Below, one piece after another: positions 54,928-63,173 of a stretch of 64,000 nucleotides of DNA. Made by a program: the position numbers and the translations under genes. Numbering within the stretch: position 1 is the first letter of the stretch; every line of letters starts with the position of its first letter. The DNA lies in the NCBI RefSeq assembly GCF_026226615.1, contig NZ_JAJAPB010000002.1, positions 124,001 through 188,000 of the forward strand. The letters run 5' to 3'. This DNA is from Geovibrio ferrireducens. Lineage in GTDB: Bacteria > Chrysiogenota > Deferribacteres > Deferribacterales > Geovibrionaceae. The notes under the pieces are model-generated. The model saw only the letters and a list, made by a program, of their open reading frames with translations, did not search any database and was not told the origin of the DNA.

Positions 54928-57637
54928 GACTGACCCGGCTTATTTTCTGGACTCCATTTACAACGGCGCCTGCATTCTGGACGATGAACTGACGGTTCTC
55001 TTCTGGAACAAGTGGCTGGAAGCGCACACTTCCCTTTTCAGAGAACAGGTTACAGGCAGAAAAATAACAGAGCTTTTCCCCGAAATTAACGTAAACCAAC
55101 TGAAAAGAAAAATACGTTCAATGAAAGCCCTCAAGTCCCACACCTACTACGATGCGGGCACGGACGGCTGGCTTTTCAAAATAAAATCCGCTAAATTCAC
55201 CAACTCTATTTTTGAATACATGAAACAGAATGTGGTCATATCCCCTTTTGACAAGGAGCTTAAGTACGCTCTTGTGATGGTTTACGACCAGACAAGGCTC
55301 TTTGAAACCCAGAAGAAGCTTGAAGAAAGCGAATCCTTCCAGCGCGCTGTATTCGGCAGGAGCGCAAGCGGAATTGTCATTCTCAACACTGACAAGTCAA
55401 TACTGACCACGAACGAGTCTTTCCGCAGAATGGCAAATATTGAGGAAGATGACATCAAAGGGATGGATTTTGAGATGTTCCTCAGCCCTGAGCACCTCGA
55501 CCTGTGCCGTGAATGCTTCGGTAAACTATTTACAGGTCAGCAGGATTCCGTAACGGAAGATGTAAAACTCAAGACACCCGGAGGCAAAAGCTTCTGGAGC
55601 AGAGTTGCGGGGTCTGTCATCTTTGACCAGAGCGGAAAGCCGGAATACATAGTCTGCGTTATGGATGACATCACCGAGCGAAGAAACTTCCTCAACGAAC
55701 TTGAAAAGAAAAGTGAATATGTTCAGAAAATTCTGGATTTCCAATCCAATATTATAATAGTCACCGACGGCGAACTTCTCCTTAACTGCAACAAAAGCTT
55801 TCTAGATTTCTTTCAGGCAAAAACCCTTGACGAGTTTAAAGAACGCAAAAAGGATCTGTCCGAATATTTCATGAAAGAGCAAGGGCTTATAGTTGGTGAA
55901 GATGAGCAGGGATGGCTTGAGGAGGTTTTTCAGAACTTCCGCATGGGCATGGACAGCAAGGTAAAAATGCGTGATCCCTTCGGTGCTGTCCGCACTTTTC
56001 AGGTAACTTTCCGCATCCTGCCCATGACAGCAGGCGAGTACATAGTGTCCCTGACGGATATAACCGATCTGGAGAACTACCACAAAATACTCAGGGATGC
56101 CAACCGCATACTGGAAATCATAGTAAACGAACGCACCGAAGAGCTGAGAAACGCCAACAGAATGCTGGAAAGCAGCCGTCAGCAGCTTGAACAGGCGCAG
56201 CAGATAGCCCGTATCGGAAGCTGGGAATGGACAGGAGCAGACAAAAAGCTAAACTGCTCAGATGAGCTTTACAGGATATTCGGTCTGGATAAAACGGAAG
56301 TGATCCTCTCCGGCAGCAATTTCCTCGATATGATCGCTCCGGAAGACCTGCCTCTGGTTCACACCATGGTTTCGGAAAAATCCATAGCCCGCGGCAGCTT
56401 TGACGAATATATACACATAAACCGCATAGACGGGGAAAGGCGCATACTCAGGGTGCAGAGCCGCATAAGAACAGATGCGGCCGGACACATAAACATACTG
56501 GGCACAGCACATGACATAACCGAGATAAAACGCACGGAAACGGCACTGCGCCAGAACGAGCAGCTTCTCTCCTTCATATTCGAGTTTGCCAGCTTCGGTA
56601 TATGCCTTGTGGATCAGGAAGGAAATTTTGTCAGGTTTAACAGAAAGTTCAGCCAGATACTGACGATTCCCGAAGATACACTGAAAAATCAGAACTTTTT
56701 TGAGCTGTTCCCCGAAGCAGACAGGGAAAAAGCACCCCACACAACAGAGTGGAAGCATGAACCGGACAGCGGCAAGCCTCTTGATCTTCTTGTTACCGCA
56801 GGTGCGGTGAAAATGGAGGAGGAAAAGCTCCATTTTATTTACTCAATAGCAGACATAACGGAGAAAAACAGAATAGAGCGGATACACCGAGAACAGGAGC
56901 AGATGCTTATTCAGCAGTCCAAGCTGGCTGCACTCGGCGAAATGATAGGCGCCATCGCCCACCAGTGGAAACAGCCTCTCAACTCCGCCAGTCTCTATGT
57001 TCAGCTTATTGAGGACGATTATGACTTTAATGAGCTTACCAAGGAAAAACTCAGTGAATATGTAATTGAGATAATGAACCAGCTTAACTTCATGGCGCAC
57101 ACGGTTGAGGACTTCCGCACCTTCTTCACACCGTCCAAATCCCTCGGTGAGTTTTCAGTCAGAAAAGCTCTGAACGATGTCACAGCGCTGATGAAATCAT
57201 CCCTTGAAAAGCATAAGATAAATGTAAAAATCACCACCGAAGGCGGTGATCCGGACAGCATAGTTCTTTTCGGCTACGCCAGCGAATTTAAACAGGTTAT
57301 GGTGAACCTGCTCAGCAACTCGCGCGATGCGATAGATGCTAAAAGGCTCTCCATGCCCCCGCTTCAGAGAAAATCAATCGGCAACATAGAAGTGGCGGTA
57401 ATTGAAACCGACACGGAAGTCATTGTCGAAACAAGGGACGACGGCGGCGGCATACCGGAAGAAGCGCTGAAAAAAATATTTGAATCCTACTTCACCACCA
57501 AAGGGGATGAAGGAACGGGAATCGGTCTTTATATGTCCCGCATGATCATAGAAAACCGCATGAAAGGAACGATCTCCGCCTCCAACAGTGAAAAGGGCGC
57601 AGTGTTCTCCATGCGTTTTCCGAGAGAGTTTCTTTAG
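54917..57637 (+). CDS. Soluble multi-PAS histidine kinase
   Basis: About 906 residues, no membrane segment. Domains: an N-terminal region (YFLDSIYNGACILDDE) and PAS domains near 130-250, 265-390 (IIIVTDGELLLNCNKSFLDFF), 430-540 (ARIGSWEWTG, a PAS-3 type) and 550-640. The HisKA box GEMIGAIAHQWKQPLNS (His about 683) is followed by N box NLLSNSRDAI, DDGGGIP and GTGIGLYMSR. Paralogous to the kinase at 42908. The ATG at 54917 is preferred over a TTG at 54908. It shares an operon with a CheY-like receiver and a CheC-type phosphatase, and its stop codon overlaps that of the convergent DUF269 gene. Confidence 0.9.
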   Translation: MKFETDPAYFLDSIYNGACILDDELTVLFWNKWLEAHTSLFREQVTGRKITELFPEINVNQLKRKIRSMKALKSHTYYDAGTDGWLFKIKSAKFTNSIFEYMKQNVVISPFDKELKYALVMVYDQTRLFETQKKLEESESFQRAVFGRSASGIVILNTDKSILTTNESFRRMANIEEDDIKGMDFEMFLSPEHLDLCRECFGKLFTGQQDSVTEDVKLKTPGGKSFWSRVAGSVIFDQSGKPEYIVCVMDDITERRNFLNELEKKSEYVQKILDFQSNIIIVTDGELLLNCNKSFLDFFQAKTLDEFKERKKDLSEYFMKEQGLIVGEDEQGWLEEVFQNFRMGMDSKVKMRDPFGAVRTFQVTFRILPMTAGEYIVSLTDITDLENYHKILRDANRILEIIVNERTEELRNANRMLESSRQQLEQAQQIARIGSWEWTGADKKLNCSDELYRIFGLDKTEVILSGSNFLDMIAPEDLPLVHTMVSEKSIARGSFDEYIHINRIDGERRILRVQSRIRTDAAGHINILGTAHDITEIKRTETALRQNEQLLSFIFEFASFGICLVDQEGNFVRFNRKFSQILTIPEDTLKNQNFFELFPEADREKAPHTTEWKHEPDSGKPLDLLVTAGAVKMEEEKLHFIYSIADITEKNRIERIHREQEQMLIQQSKLAALGEMIGAIAHQWKQPLNSASLYVQLIEDDYDFNELTKEKLSEYVIEIMNQLNFMAHTVEDFRTFFTPSKSLGEFSVRKALNDVTALMKSSLEKHKINVKITTEGGDPDSIVLFGYASEFKQVMVNLLSNSRDAIDAKRLSMPPLQRKSIGNIEVAVIETDTEVIVETRDDGGGIPEEALKKIFESYFTTKGDEGTGIGLYMSRMIIENRMKGTISASNSEKGAVFSMRFPREFL

Positions 57638-58092
57638 ATAATCCCCATCTCTGCCGCTTTTTCACAGGCTTTGAGCGTTTTTGTCTCGCCCGCGGCTGCA
57701 AGCTCCTCAATGGAGGCAAAGGCAAACTTGTGGGCATTCCGCAGAGTATCACAGCAGAGAATATAGTCCTCATATATCACAAATGCCCTGCCGAACCCCT
57801 CATAACCCAGATCAAGGGCAGCATAGCAGAGTTTTCCGATATTCTGCTCGGTGAGCATGGCAACAGCCTCGTAAAACATGCGTATCTGCCACACAGTCTG
57901 GATGTCCACAGTGCCTGATGTATCTATCTTTTTTCTGTCCTCACGGCTTTTCACATAGCGGCTCAGAACCTGCGTGTCATCAAGTTTTTTCCATGAGCCG
58001 TATGTGTCAAACGCCCTCATTTTTTTGACAAGGGTATCAGTAAAGCCGGAGACCTCCCAGCCTGTTCTCTGGGAAAGAGACATGCCTGCCAT
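57634..58092 (-). CDS. NifX-associated DUF269 protein
   Basis: A 152-residue protein of the NifX-associated family (DUF269). It shows FTDTLVKKMRAFDTYGSWKKLDD near the N-terminus, VWQIRMFYEAVAMLTEQNIG in the middle and GYEGFGRAFVIYEDY, the family's HEGFGR-type segment. Found next to nifX in most diazotrophs and thought to help FeMo-cofactor supply. It starts 1 nt after the nifX stop. It is the last gene of the nif transcript. Confidence 0.9.
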   Translation of the reverse strand: MAGMSLSQRTGWEVSGFTDTLVKKMRAFDTYGSWKKLDDTQVLSRYVKSREDRKKIDTSGTVDIQTVWQIRMFYEAVAMLTEQNIGKLCYAALDLGYEGFGRAFVIYEDYILCCDTLRNAHKFAFASIEELAAAGETKTLKACEKAAEMGII

Positions 58093-58093
58093 G

Positions 58094-58462
58094 CTACTTG
58101 ACCTGTATCGCCTTTCTCAGCCATGGCGGAGGAGAATCATTAAGCTTTTTCACCAGACTGTCCAGAAGCTCATCGATAGATGTTTTGTCGTCCACCTTTA
58201 CGGGGTGAATCTTGTTGCGCACCACTACCGCAGCAGCGGGTCCGCCTATCTCAGTGAGATAAAGGATAGAACAGTCGTTAAGCGCCTCAACCTTTGTATT
58301 AATATCAATCTTGTGATTTTCCTCAGCGTCAATTGGAATAAATGTGCGCAGTTCGGCAAACTCCGAACCTTCAGTGTCCACATCATAAACAGCGACGGAA
58401 GTTGCTCTGCCGAAGTGTTCGTCCACCTCTTTCATACTGTTTGTACAGAACGCTACCTTCAT
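58094..58462 (-). CDS. nifX: NifX FeMo-cofactor carrier
   Basis: Small protein of the NifX/NafY/VnfX group that holds NifB-co or VK-cluster during FeMo-cofactor assembly. 122 residues from the ATG at 58462: MKVAFCTNSMKEVDEHFGRA (with HFG), then VYDVDTEGSEFAEL and SILYLTEIGGPAAAVVVRNKIHPVKV. I chose this start because AGGAGG precedes it and the ATG overlaps the nifN stop (ATGA). A longer frame adds 12 residues. Confidence 0.9.
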   Translation of the reverse strand: MKVAFCTNSMKEVDEHFGRATSVAVYDVDTEGSEFAELRTFIPIDAEENHKIDINTKVEALNDCSILYLTEIGGPAAAVVVRNKIHPVKVDDKTSIDELLDSLVKKLNDSPPPWLRKAIQVK

Positions 58463-59790
58463 AAACTCCTCCTGTAGTTCTCTGTCTGCTCCTCCCATGA
58501 TTCGTGCTCATCACGTTCAAGGAGAATGCTCCCGATCTCAGAGGCGAAGTACGCCGCGCCCCTGTAGCAGGTGTAAACCTTTATAAACTGCCCTATCCTG
58601 TCCTTCACCGGAATACCCATCCTCAATAATGGAGCGTGCACTATCTCCGAGGTTAAATGGGCATTGGTGTTTGAAATGACAAGGGAGACTCCTCCCCCCT
58701 TTAGGGCTACATCTTCCAGATCACCCTTAATCACCTGTTCCGCCGGTACATCCTTAAGAAAAGGGGAAGAAAAGGTGGTGATGCCGATTTGCACAGTAAT
58801 GCCCAACTCATCATGAAGAAACTTTGATACGCCGAGCAGGAGATCCGGCTCAATGGCGACAGCGGCCTTTTTACCGCCGAAATTGAAGTGTCCGTCAAGC
58901 ATTACATCTATTGCTGTTCTGCGCTGCTTTTTGATTCTGGCAGGAACATCCGCCCTGCCGGAAAGCTTCATAAGCAGCTCTATGAATCTGTCTGTTTCAG
59001 TGATCCCTATGAGAGAATCGAAGGTTACAAAAGGAACATCAGTAAGCTCTTTCAGCTGTTCCGCTATCTCACCCATTGTCCTGCCGACCGCTATGTTCAG
59101 TTCCGCTGCTCCGGCAGTTTCTATATCCTCAACAGTGCACCCGCCGGGGGCTGTGCTGTAGAAGAAATCCGCACAGCCGGACATGCTTTCTGAAATATCC
59201 GGCAAAAACACCGGGCGCAGTCCGAATGATTCCGCAACATCCCTTATCTCGTCTATGTCCCCGGCGGTCATGGCGAATGCGGGAAGAATGTTCACACGCC
59301 CCTTTTCGGTTTCCATCTTCGCCGGAGCAAGCTGCCTGAATATTGCTTTCAGCGTATTTGTGTAGCCGAGGTGAGCATCGTCCACGAAATCGGGTGTCGT
59401 GGAGTAAACAATTTTCGTTCCCGCATATTCCGGGTATTTCTTCCTGAAATCCTTTATGCTTCTTTCAAAATCGTCACCTCTGGTGTCGGAGATTCCGGTG
59501 GAAAGCAGCACGAGGAGTTCGGGCATATGCTTTTCTATTACGTTTTTCATGCCTTCAAGCAGGTTCCAGTCCTCACCCATAATCGTTGCTATGTCGGTGA
59601 GGGCTGTGGTCTGCATGGGGACTATCTCCCTGAAATGCTGAGTGAGAAACGTTTTGGTAAATGCCGTGCACCCTTGCGAACCGTGGTGGAGAGGCATAGC
59701 CCCTTTTATTCCGAGGGCAGCCAGACTTCCGCCCAGCACCTGACTTTTTTTCAGAGGGTTGGTCTGTCCGGTTTTTGCTGTTGTTTCCAT
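58459..59790 (-). CDS. nifN: Nitrogenase cofactor assembly protein NifN
   Basis: Beta-type subunit of the NifEN scaffold on which FeMo-cofactor is finished. About 443 residues from ATG 59790, with GGGAGTAGG upstream. Seen: NPLKKSQVLGGSLAALGIKGAMPLHHGSQGCTAF (Cys in GSQGC), TQHFREIVPMQTTALTD, LLVLLSTGISDTRGDD, DGHFNFGGKKAAVAIEPD and LKGGGVSLVISNTNAH. Normal length. It begins 4 nt after the nifE stop. Confidence 0.95.
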   Translation of the reverse strand: METTAKTGQTNPLKKSQVLGGSLAALGIKGAMPLHHGSQGCTAFTKTFLTQHFREIVPMQTTALTDIATIMGEDWNLLEGMKNVIEKHMPELLVLLSTGISDTRGDDFERSIKDFRKKYPEYAGTKIVYSTTPDFVDDAHLGYTNTLKAIFRQLAPAKMETEKGRVNILPAFAMTAGDIDEIRDVAESFGLRPVFLPDISESMSGCADFFYSTAPGGCTVEDIETAGAAELNIAVGRTMGEIAEQLKELTDVPFVTFDSLIGITETDRFIELLMKLSGRADVPARIKKQRRTAIDVMLDGHFNFGGKKAAVAIEPDLLLGVSKFLHDELGITVQIGITTFSSPFLKDVPAEQVIKGDLEDVALKGGGVSLVISNTNAHLTSEIVHAPLLRMGIPVKDRIGQFIKVYTCYRGAAYFASEIGSILLERDEHESWEEQTENYRRSL

Positions 59791-59794
59791 AGAC

Positions 59795-61153
59795 CTACTC
59801 CCACGGAGCCTTGCGTCTTGCCACTTCCCAGACAGGGGAAGTGAGGGTGTATGCAAGCTGTTTTGCCAGTTCGACCATGCCTGTGTAGCCAGCGTAGCCG
59901 TGTATTCTTTCCTGATTCACGTCCACAAAAGGGTATCTGCCTTTGATGGAGGTGTACATGTTCCTCCCTCCGGCAAGGAGCAGATCCGCCCTCTCCTTCT
60001 GAAGAATGTTCAGAAGGATGCGGCCGTCCCCTTTTTCAAGGAGCATTTTCTGTGTTCCTTCAAAGTGTTCCCTGATTTTTTCTATGTCCTGCTCAGTCGA
60101 TTTCCTTGTGCTGGTTCCTATTACTTCCATGCCGAGTTCCTCAAGCTGATAAATTGTTGACCAGCTTTTCACCCCGCCCGTATAAACGAAAACTCTTTTT
60201 CCTTTGAGGACAGCGGCATAGGGTGCTATCTCAGACAGAGTCTCAGCGTTTTTCCTTTCAACATAGCTGTGAATTTTTGCCCTGAGTTCATCAGAGCCCA
60301 GCATGTCCGCAACGGAGAGCAGAGTTTTCTCTATTTCACCCAGTCCGTAGAATGAGCCTTCTGCGAACGGTATTCCGTATCTGCGTTTAAGACCTTCCGC
60401 CAGAGTGAGCAGAGCCTTGCTGCATATGACAAGTGTGCATTTCGCCCTGTGGGCACAGGCAATTTCATCGAATGAAGTACCGCCTGTTAAGCTTGAGAGA
60501 ACATTTATCCCCAGCTCCCTGAAAACAGGCATCATCTGCCAGAGTTCACCGGCTATGTTATAGTCGCCTATGATGTTTATGTCGTATTCTGTGGTTTTTT
60601 CAGGCTCTTTAGTGCCTATTACGTACTCAAGAAGAGCATCGCCTGCTATCTTGTTGCCGAAGTTTTTATTGCCGATGAAGCCGGGGGATTCCACGGGTAT
60701 CACGGGGATTCCGGTGAGTTCCGCCGCCTTTTTACAGGCAGTGGGTACATCGTCCCCTATCATGGCGGTGACGCAGGTGGTGTAGACAAAGATCGCTTTT
60801 ACCGGGTATCTGCCTGCTATCTCCACGCATTTATCAGTAATCTTCTTCTCTCCGCCGAAAACAACGTCCATCTCGGTGACATCTGTGGAGAAGCCCATTT
60901 TATAATACTGACCGTGAAGATTCCTGCTGCCCCTGTTGTTCCAGTTCTGGCTTACGCATGTGGCGGGACCGTGAATGAGGTGTACTGCATCCCCCACGGG
61001 AAGGAGAACGATCTGTGCCCCGTCAAAGGCGCACCCGCCCATTGTGGCGCCGGGTGTGGGTTTGGCACATTTTTTTGCTTTCTCTGCGGTGCTTTTCTTT
61101 TTATTTTCAGAACAGCTGTCAACTTCGGTCAGATGGTCAAATTTTGCAGCCAT
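59795..61153 (-). CDS. nifE: Nitrogenase cofactor assembly protein NifE
   Basis: Alpha-type subunit of NifEN. 452 residues: CAKPTPGATMGGCAFDGAQ (Cys ligand in GGCAFDGA), HLIHGPATCVSQNWNNRGSR (Cys), FVYTTCVTAMIGDDV (Cys), IPVESPGFIGNKNFGNK and NIIGDYNIAGELW. A Lys- and Ala-rich stretch near 19-30 is odd (KKKSTAEKAKKCAK) but no frame change is visible. Terminal PWE. 12 nt after nifT. Confidence 0.96.
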   Translation of the reverse strand: MAAKFDHLTEVDSCSENKKKSTAEKAKKCAKPTPGATMGGCAFDGAQIVLLPVGDAVHLIHGPATCVSQNWNNRGSRNLHGQYYKMGFSTDVTEMDVVFGGEKKITDKCVEIAGRYPVKAIFVYTTCVTAMIGDDVPTACKKAAELTGIPVIPVESPGFIGNKNFGNKIAGDALLEYVIGTKEPEKTTEYDINIIGDYNIAGELWQMMPVFRELGINVLSSLTGGTSFDEIACAHRAKCTLVICSKALLTLAEGLKRRYGIPFAEGSFYGLGEIEKTLLSVADMLGSDELRAKIHSYVERKNAETLSEIAPYAAVLKGKRVFVYTGGVKSWSTIYQLEELGMEVIGTSTRKSTEQDIEKIREHFEGTQKMLLEKGDGRILLNILQKERADLLLAGGRNMYTSIKGRYPFVDVNQERIHGYAGYTGMVELAKQLAYTLTSPVWEVARRKAPWE

Positions 61154-61165
61154 GGCACATTCCTT

Positions 61166-61372
61166 CTATTTAGAGAGTACTTTAGCCTCGAATGTAGCCG
61201 GGAGTTTGGGCACTTCCTCCAAAGCGGGAAATTCCAGAACCCAGCCGTTGTCAAGTTCAAACACTCCGCCCCATGCCCCTGCCTGCTCTATTTTGATCAC
61301 GTGCGCTTCGATGTCCTTCTTGGGAACGTAAATATTAATGCCTTTCGGTGTTTCTCTAACTGTTACTTTCAT
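61166..61372 (-). CDS. nifT: NifT/FixU protein
   Basis: Small protein of the NifT/FixU family, role unclear, found in nif operons. 68 residues: MKVTVRETPKGINIYVPKKD, then WGGVFELDNGWVLEFP, which matches the family's GG.w.L.NGW pattern. AGGTAGGG precedes the ATG. It is separated from nifK by 250 bp containing the attenuator-like hairpin and the palindromic element, so it may head its own transcript with nifENX. Confidence 0.88.
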   Translation of the reverse strand: MKVTVRETPKGINIYVPKKDIEAHVIKIEQAGAWGGVFELDNGWVLEFPALEEVPKLPATFEAKVLSK

Positions 61373-61414
61373 TTTGCAGCCCTACCTAAAAAAATAATAA
61401 TTAATTAGTTAAAA

Positions 61415-61444
61415 GCGGGGGGCGGACTTTTGCCGCCGCCCCGC
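61415..61444 (-). terminator. Hairpin between nifK and nifT (attenuator-like)
   Basis: On the minus strand GCGGGGCGG pairs with CCGCCCC, extended by CCCGC, across a loop CGGCAAAAGT, followed by TTTT. It lies 40 nt before nifT. Partial termination here would give more NifDK than NifEN. Confidence 0.6.
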
Positions 61445-61477
61445 AGCGGTATATACCTTTTGTTATTAAACTGTTTC

Positions 61478-61516
61478 CTATCTTATTACGTCGTAGCTCG
61501 TGGTGTACATCGTTTT
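61478..61516 (-). pseudogene. Detached second copy of the nifK 3' end
   Basis: The 39 bases 61478-61516 match the true nifK end (61627-61665) at 37 positions. Both code for KTMYTTSYDVIR and a TAG stop; the two differences are ATA for ATC and GAC for GAT, both silent. It lies 110 bp beyond the real stop, with the palindromic element in between. Confidence 0.75.
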
Positions 61517-61529
61517 CCATTTTCCATCG

Positions 61530-61621
61530 CCGAACCTGCGTCCTGCGGTTCGGCTGAAACCGCTCGCGCCTTGCAAAGCAAGCCTTCGCTCCGGCACGGC
61601 GCAGTTCCGTCCATGGAACTG
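61530..61621. repeat. Modular palindromic element, copy B
   Basis: Three palindromes: CCGAACC/GGTTCGG (61530-61553), CTTGC/GCAAG with loop AAA (61570-61582) and CAGTTCC/GGAACTG with loop GTCCAT (61602-61621). CGCTCGCG (61561-61568) and CTTCGCTCCGGCACGGCGC (61584-61602) match copy A at 35854-35914. No coding potential. Confidence 0.7.
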
Positions 61622-61626
61622 TGACA

Positions 61627-63144
61627 CTATCTGATTACATCGTAGCTCGTGGTGTACATCGTTTTTCTGTCTGTTTCGTCAAGGATTGTGTTGACGATCC
61701 AGTTGAGGAGGTTCAGGCCGCCCATGTACCCTATAGTGGGGTATCTGTGGAGGAACTGCCTGTCAAACATGGGGAAACCGATTCTGATAAGCGGAATGCC
61801 CGTATCTCTCATAAGATATTTTGCGAAGCTGTTACCTATGATGAAATCGCAGGGGTCAGTGGCAAGCAGTGAACGGAAGTGCCACATATCCTTGTTTGAG
61901 TAAACTTCTGCTTCGCTGCCCTGAGGATATGAAGCAAGCAGCGCTTTAGTGTCCGCTTCCCAGTCTTTTGTGCCGTTGGTGAGCAGAACATGCTTGATCT
62001 CCCCGCCAAGCTCCATAACCATGCGTGTAAGACCGAAGGCATAGTCAGGGTCAGCGTTCAGAGAGAAGCTTTTGCCGTGTACCCAGTAGTATGAGTCGCC
62101 TATGGCATCAACAAATCTGCCTCTTTCGTTTTCGATTTCAGCAGGAATCTCTTTGCCTGTAAGCTCGGAGATTGCCATCATAAGGTCATCTGAACCTTTG
62201 ATACCGAAGGGGTTAACCACTTTTACAGGGTGAGCCCATTCCTTTTCGATGAACTCAATCGTTTTGGCTGTGGCATATTTCTGAAGAATCAGAGTTGCCT
62301 TTGAATTGGGTGCATCTTTCAGGTCAGCAATCTTAGTTCCGCCGTTGAACATTTTGTAATGTCCGTCAGTGGGTGAGTCAAGGTTGTAGGAAGGATCGCT
62401 CAGGAGGATGAAATCCACTCCGAACAGACCGAGAATCCTTTTTATCTCACGGAAGTTGCCTATATAAGTATCAAAGCCGAGTATTACGTTGATTCTGTCT
62501 TTCACTTCGCCTGTTTTCTCGCCGACCTGAGCAAGCATGCTTGAGAGCATGTTGTCATAGCCTGTGATATGTGAACCAACGAAGGAAGGTGTGTGCGCAT
62601 GTGTAATGATCGAACCTTCCGGAACATTGCCCTGATCTTTGGCATTTTTAACGAAGTTGTTAAGGTCATCCCCGATAACTTCAGCCATACATGAAGTGCA
62701 TATGGCTACCATGCCGGGTTTGTAGAGCTTGTAAACGTTATCAAGCCCCACGTACATGTTGTTGTGTCCGCCGAAAACCGCAGCGTCTTCCGTCATGGAG
62801 TCGGAAACAGCGGGGAAAGGCTCTTTAAAGTGACGGCAGAAATGTGAGCGGAAGTAAGCCGCACAGCCCTGTGATCCGTGCACATAAGGCATAGTGTCGT
62901 CAAAACCTATGGCAGCATAAAGCGCGCCCAGAGGCTGGCATGACTTAAGAGGGTTAACAACAAGGTGCTCCCTTTTGAAGTTAAGCTCCTTGTATTCCTC
63001 ACCGAGTGTCCACTCAAGGGTTTTTGCAACCTCTTCCTCAGTTGCTGCGTTCTCATAGAGAGCGCGTTTTCTCTTGAACATCTCTCCGAAGCGCTCGTCC
63101 TCGAAAAGGGTTATATGATCTTTTACTTTAATATCTTTGCTCAT
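61627..63144 (-). CDS. nifK: Nitrogenase MoFe protein beta chain NifK
   Basis: Beta subunit of Mo-nitrogenase, shares the P-cluster with NifD. 505 residues, normal length. P-cluster Cys lie in NPLKSCQPLGALYA (about 69), VHGSQGCAAYFR (about 94) and ICTSCMAEVIGDD (about 152). Further family segments are HTPSFVGSHITGYDNM, LILQKYATAKT and RIGFPMFDRQFLHRYPTIGYMGGLNLLNWI. 29 nt after nifD. The last 12 codons are repeated downstream at 61478-61516. Confidence 0.98.
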   Translation of the reverse strand: MSKDIKVKDHITLFEDERFGEMFKRKRALYENAATEEEVAKTLEWTLGEEYKELNFKREHLVVNPLKSCQPLGALYAAIGFDDTMPYVHGSQGCAAYFRSHFCRHFKEPFPAVSDSMTEDAAVFGGHNNMYVGLDNVYKLYKPGMVAICTSCMAEVIGDDLNNFVKNAKDQGNVPEGSIITHAHTPSFVGSHITGYDNMLSSMLAQVGEKTGEVKDRINVILGFDTYIGNFREIKRILGLFGVDFILLSDPSYNLDSPTDGHYKMFNGGTKIADLKDAPNSKATLILQKYATAKTIEFIEKEWAHPVKVVNPFGIKGSDDLMMAISELTGKEIPAEIENERGRFVDAIGDSYYWVHGKSFSLNADPDYAFGLTRMVMELGGEIKHVLLTNGTKDWEADTKALLASYPQGSEAEVYSNKDMWHFRSLLATDPCDFIIGNSFAKYLMRDTGIPLIRIGFPMFDRQFLHRYPTIGYMGGLNLLNWIVNTILDETDRKTMYTTSYDVIR

Positions 63145-63173
63145 GATTTACCTCTCTTGTACGGCTCTGATTA

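Noticed and set aside
61141-61160. Sigma54 promoter (TGGCAC) near nifE
   Set aside because: TGGCAC is present on the plus strand, across the nifE start codon and in the wrong direction, without the matching TTGC.
61430-61872. Two related plus-strand reading frames (YVVARGVHRF and YIVARGVHRF)
   Set aside because: Their similarity is the antisense of the duplicated nifK tail, not a gene family.
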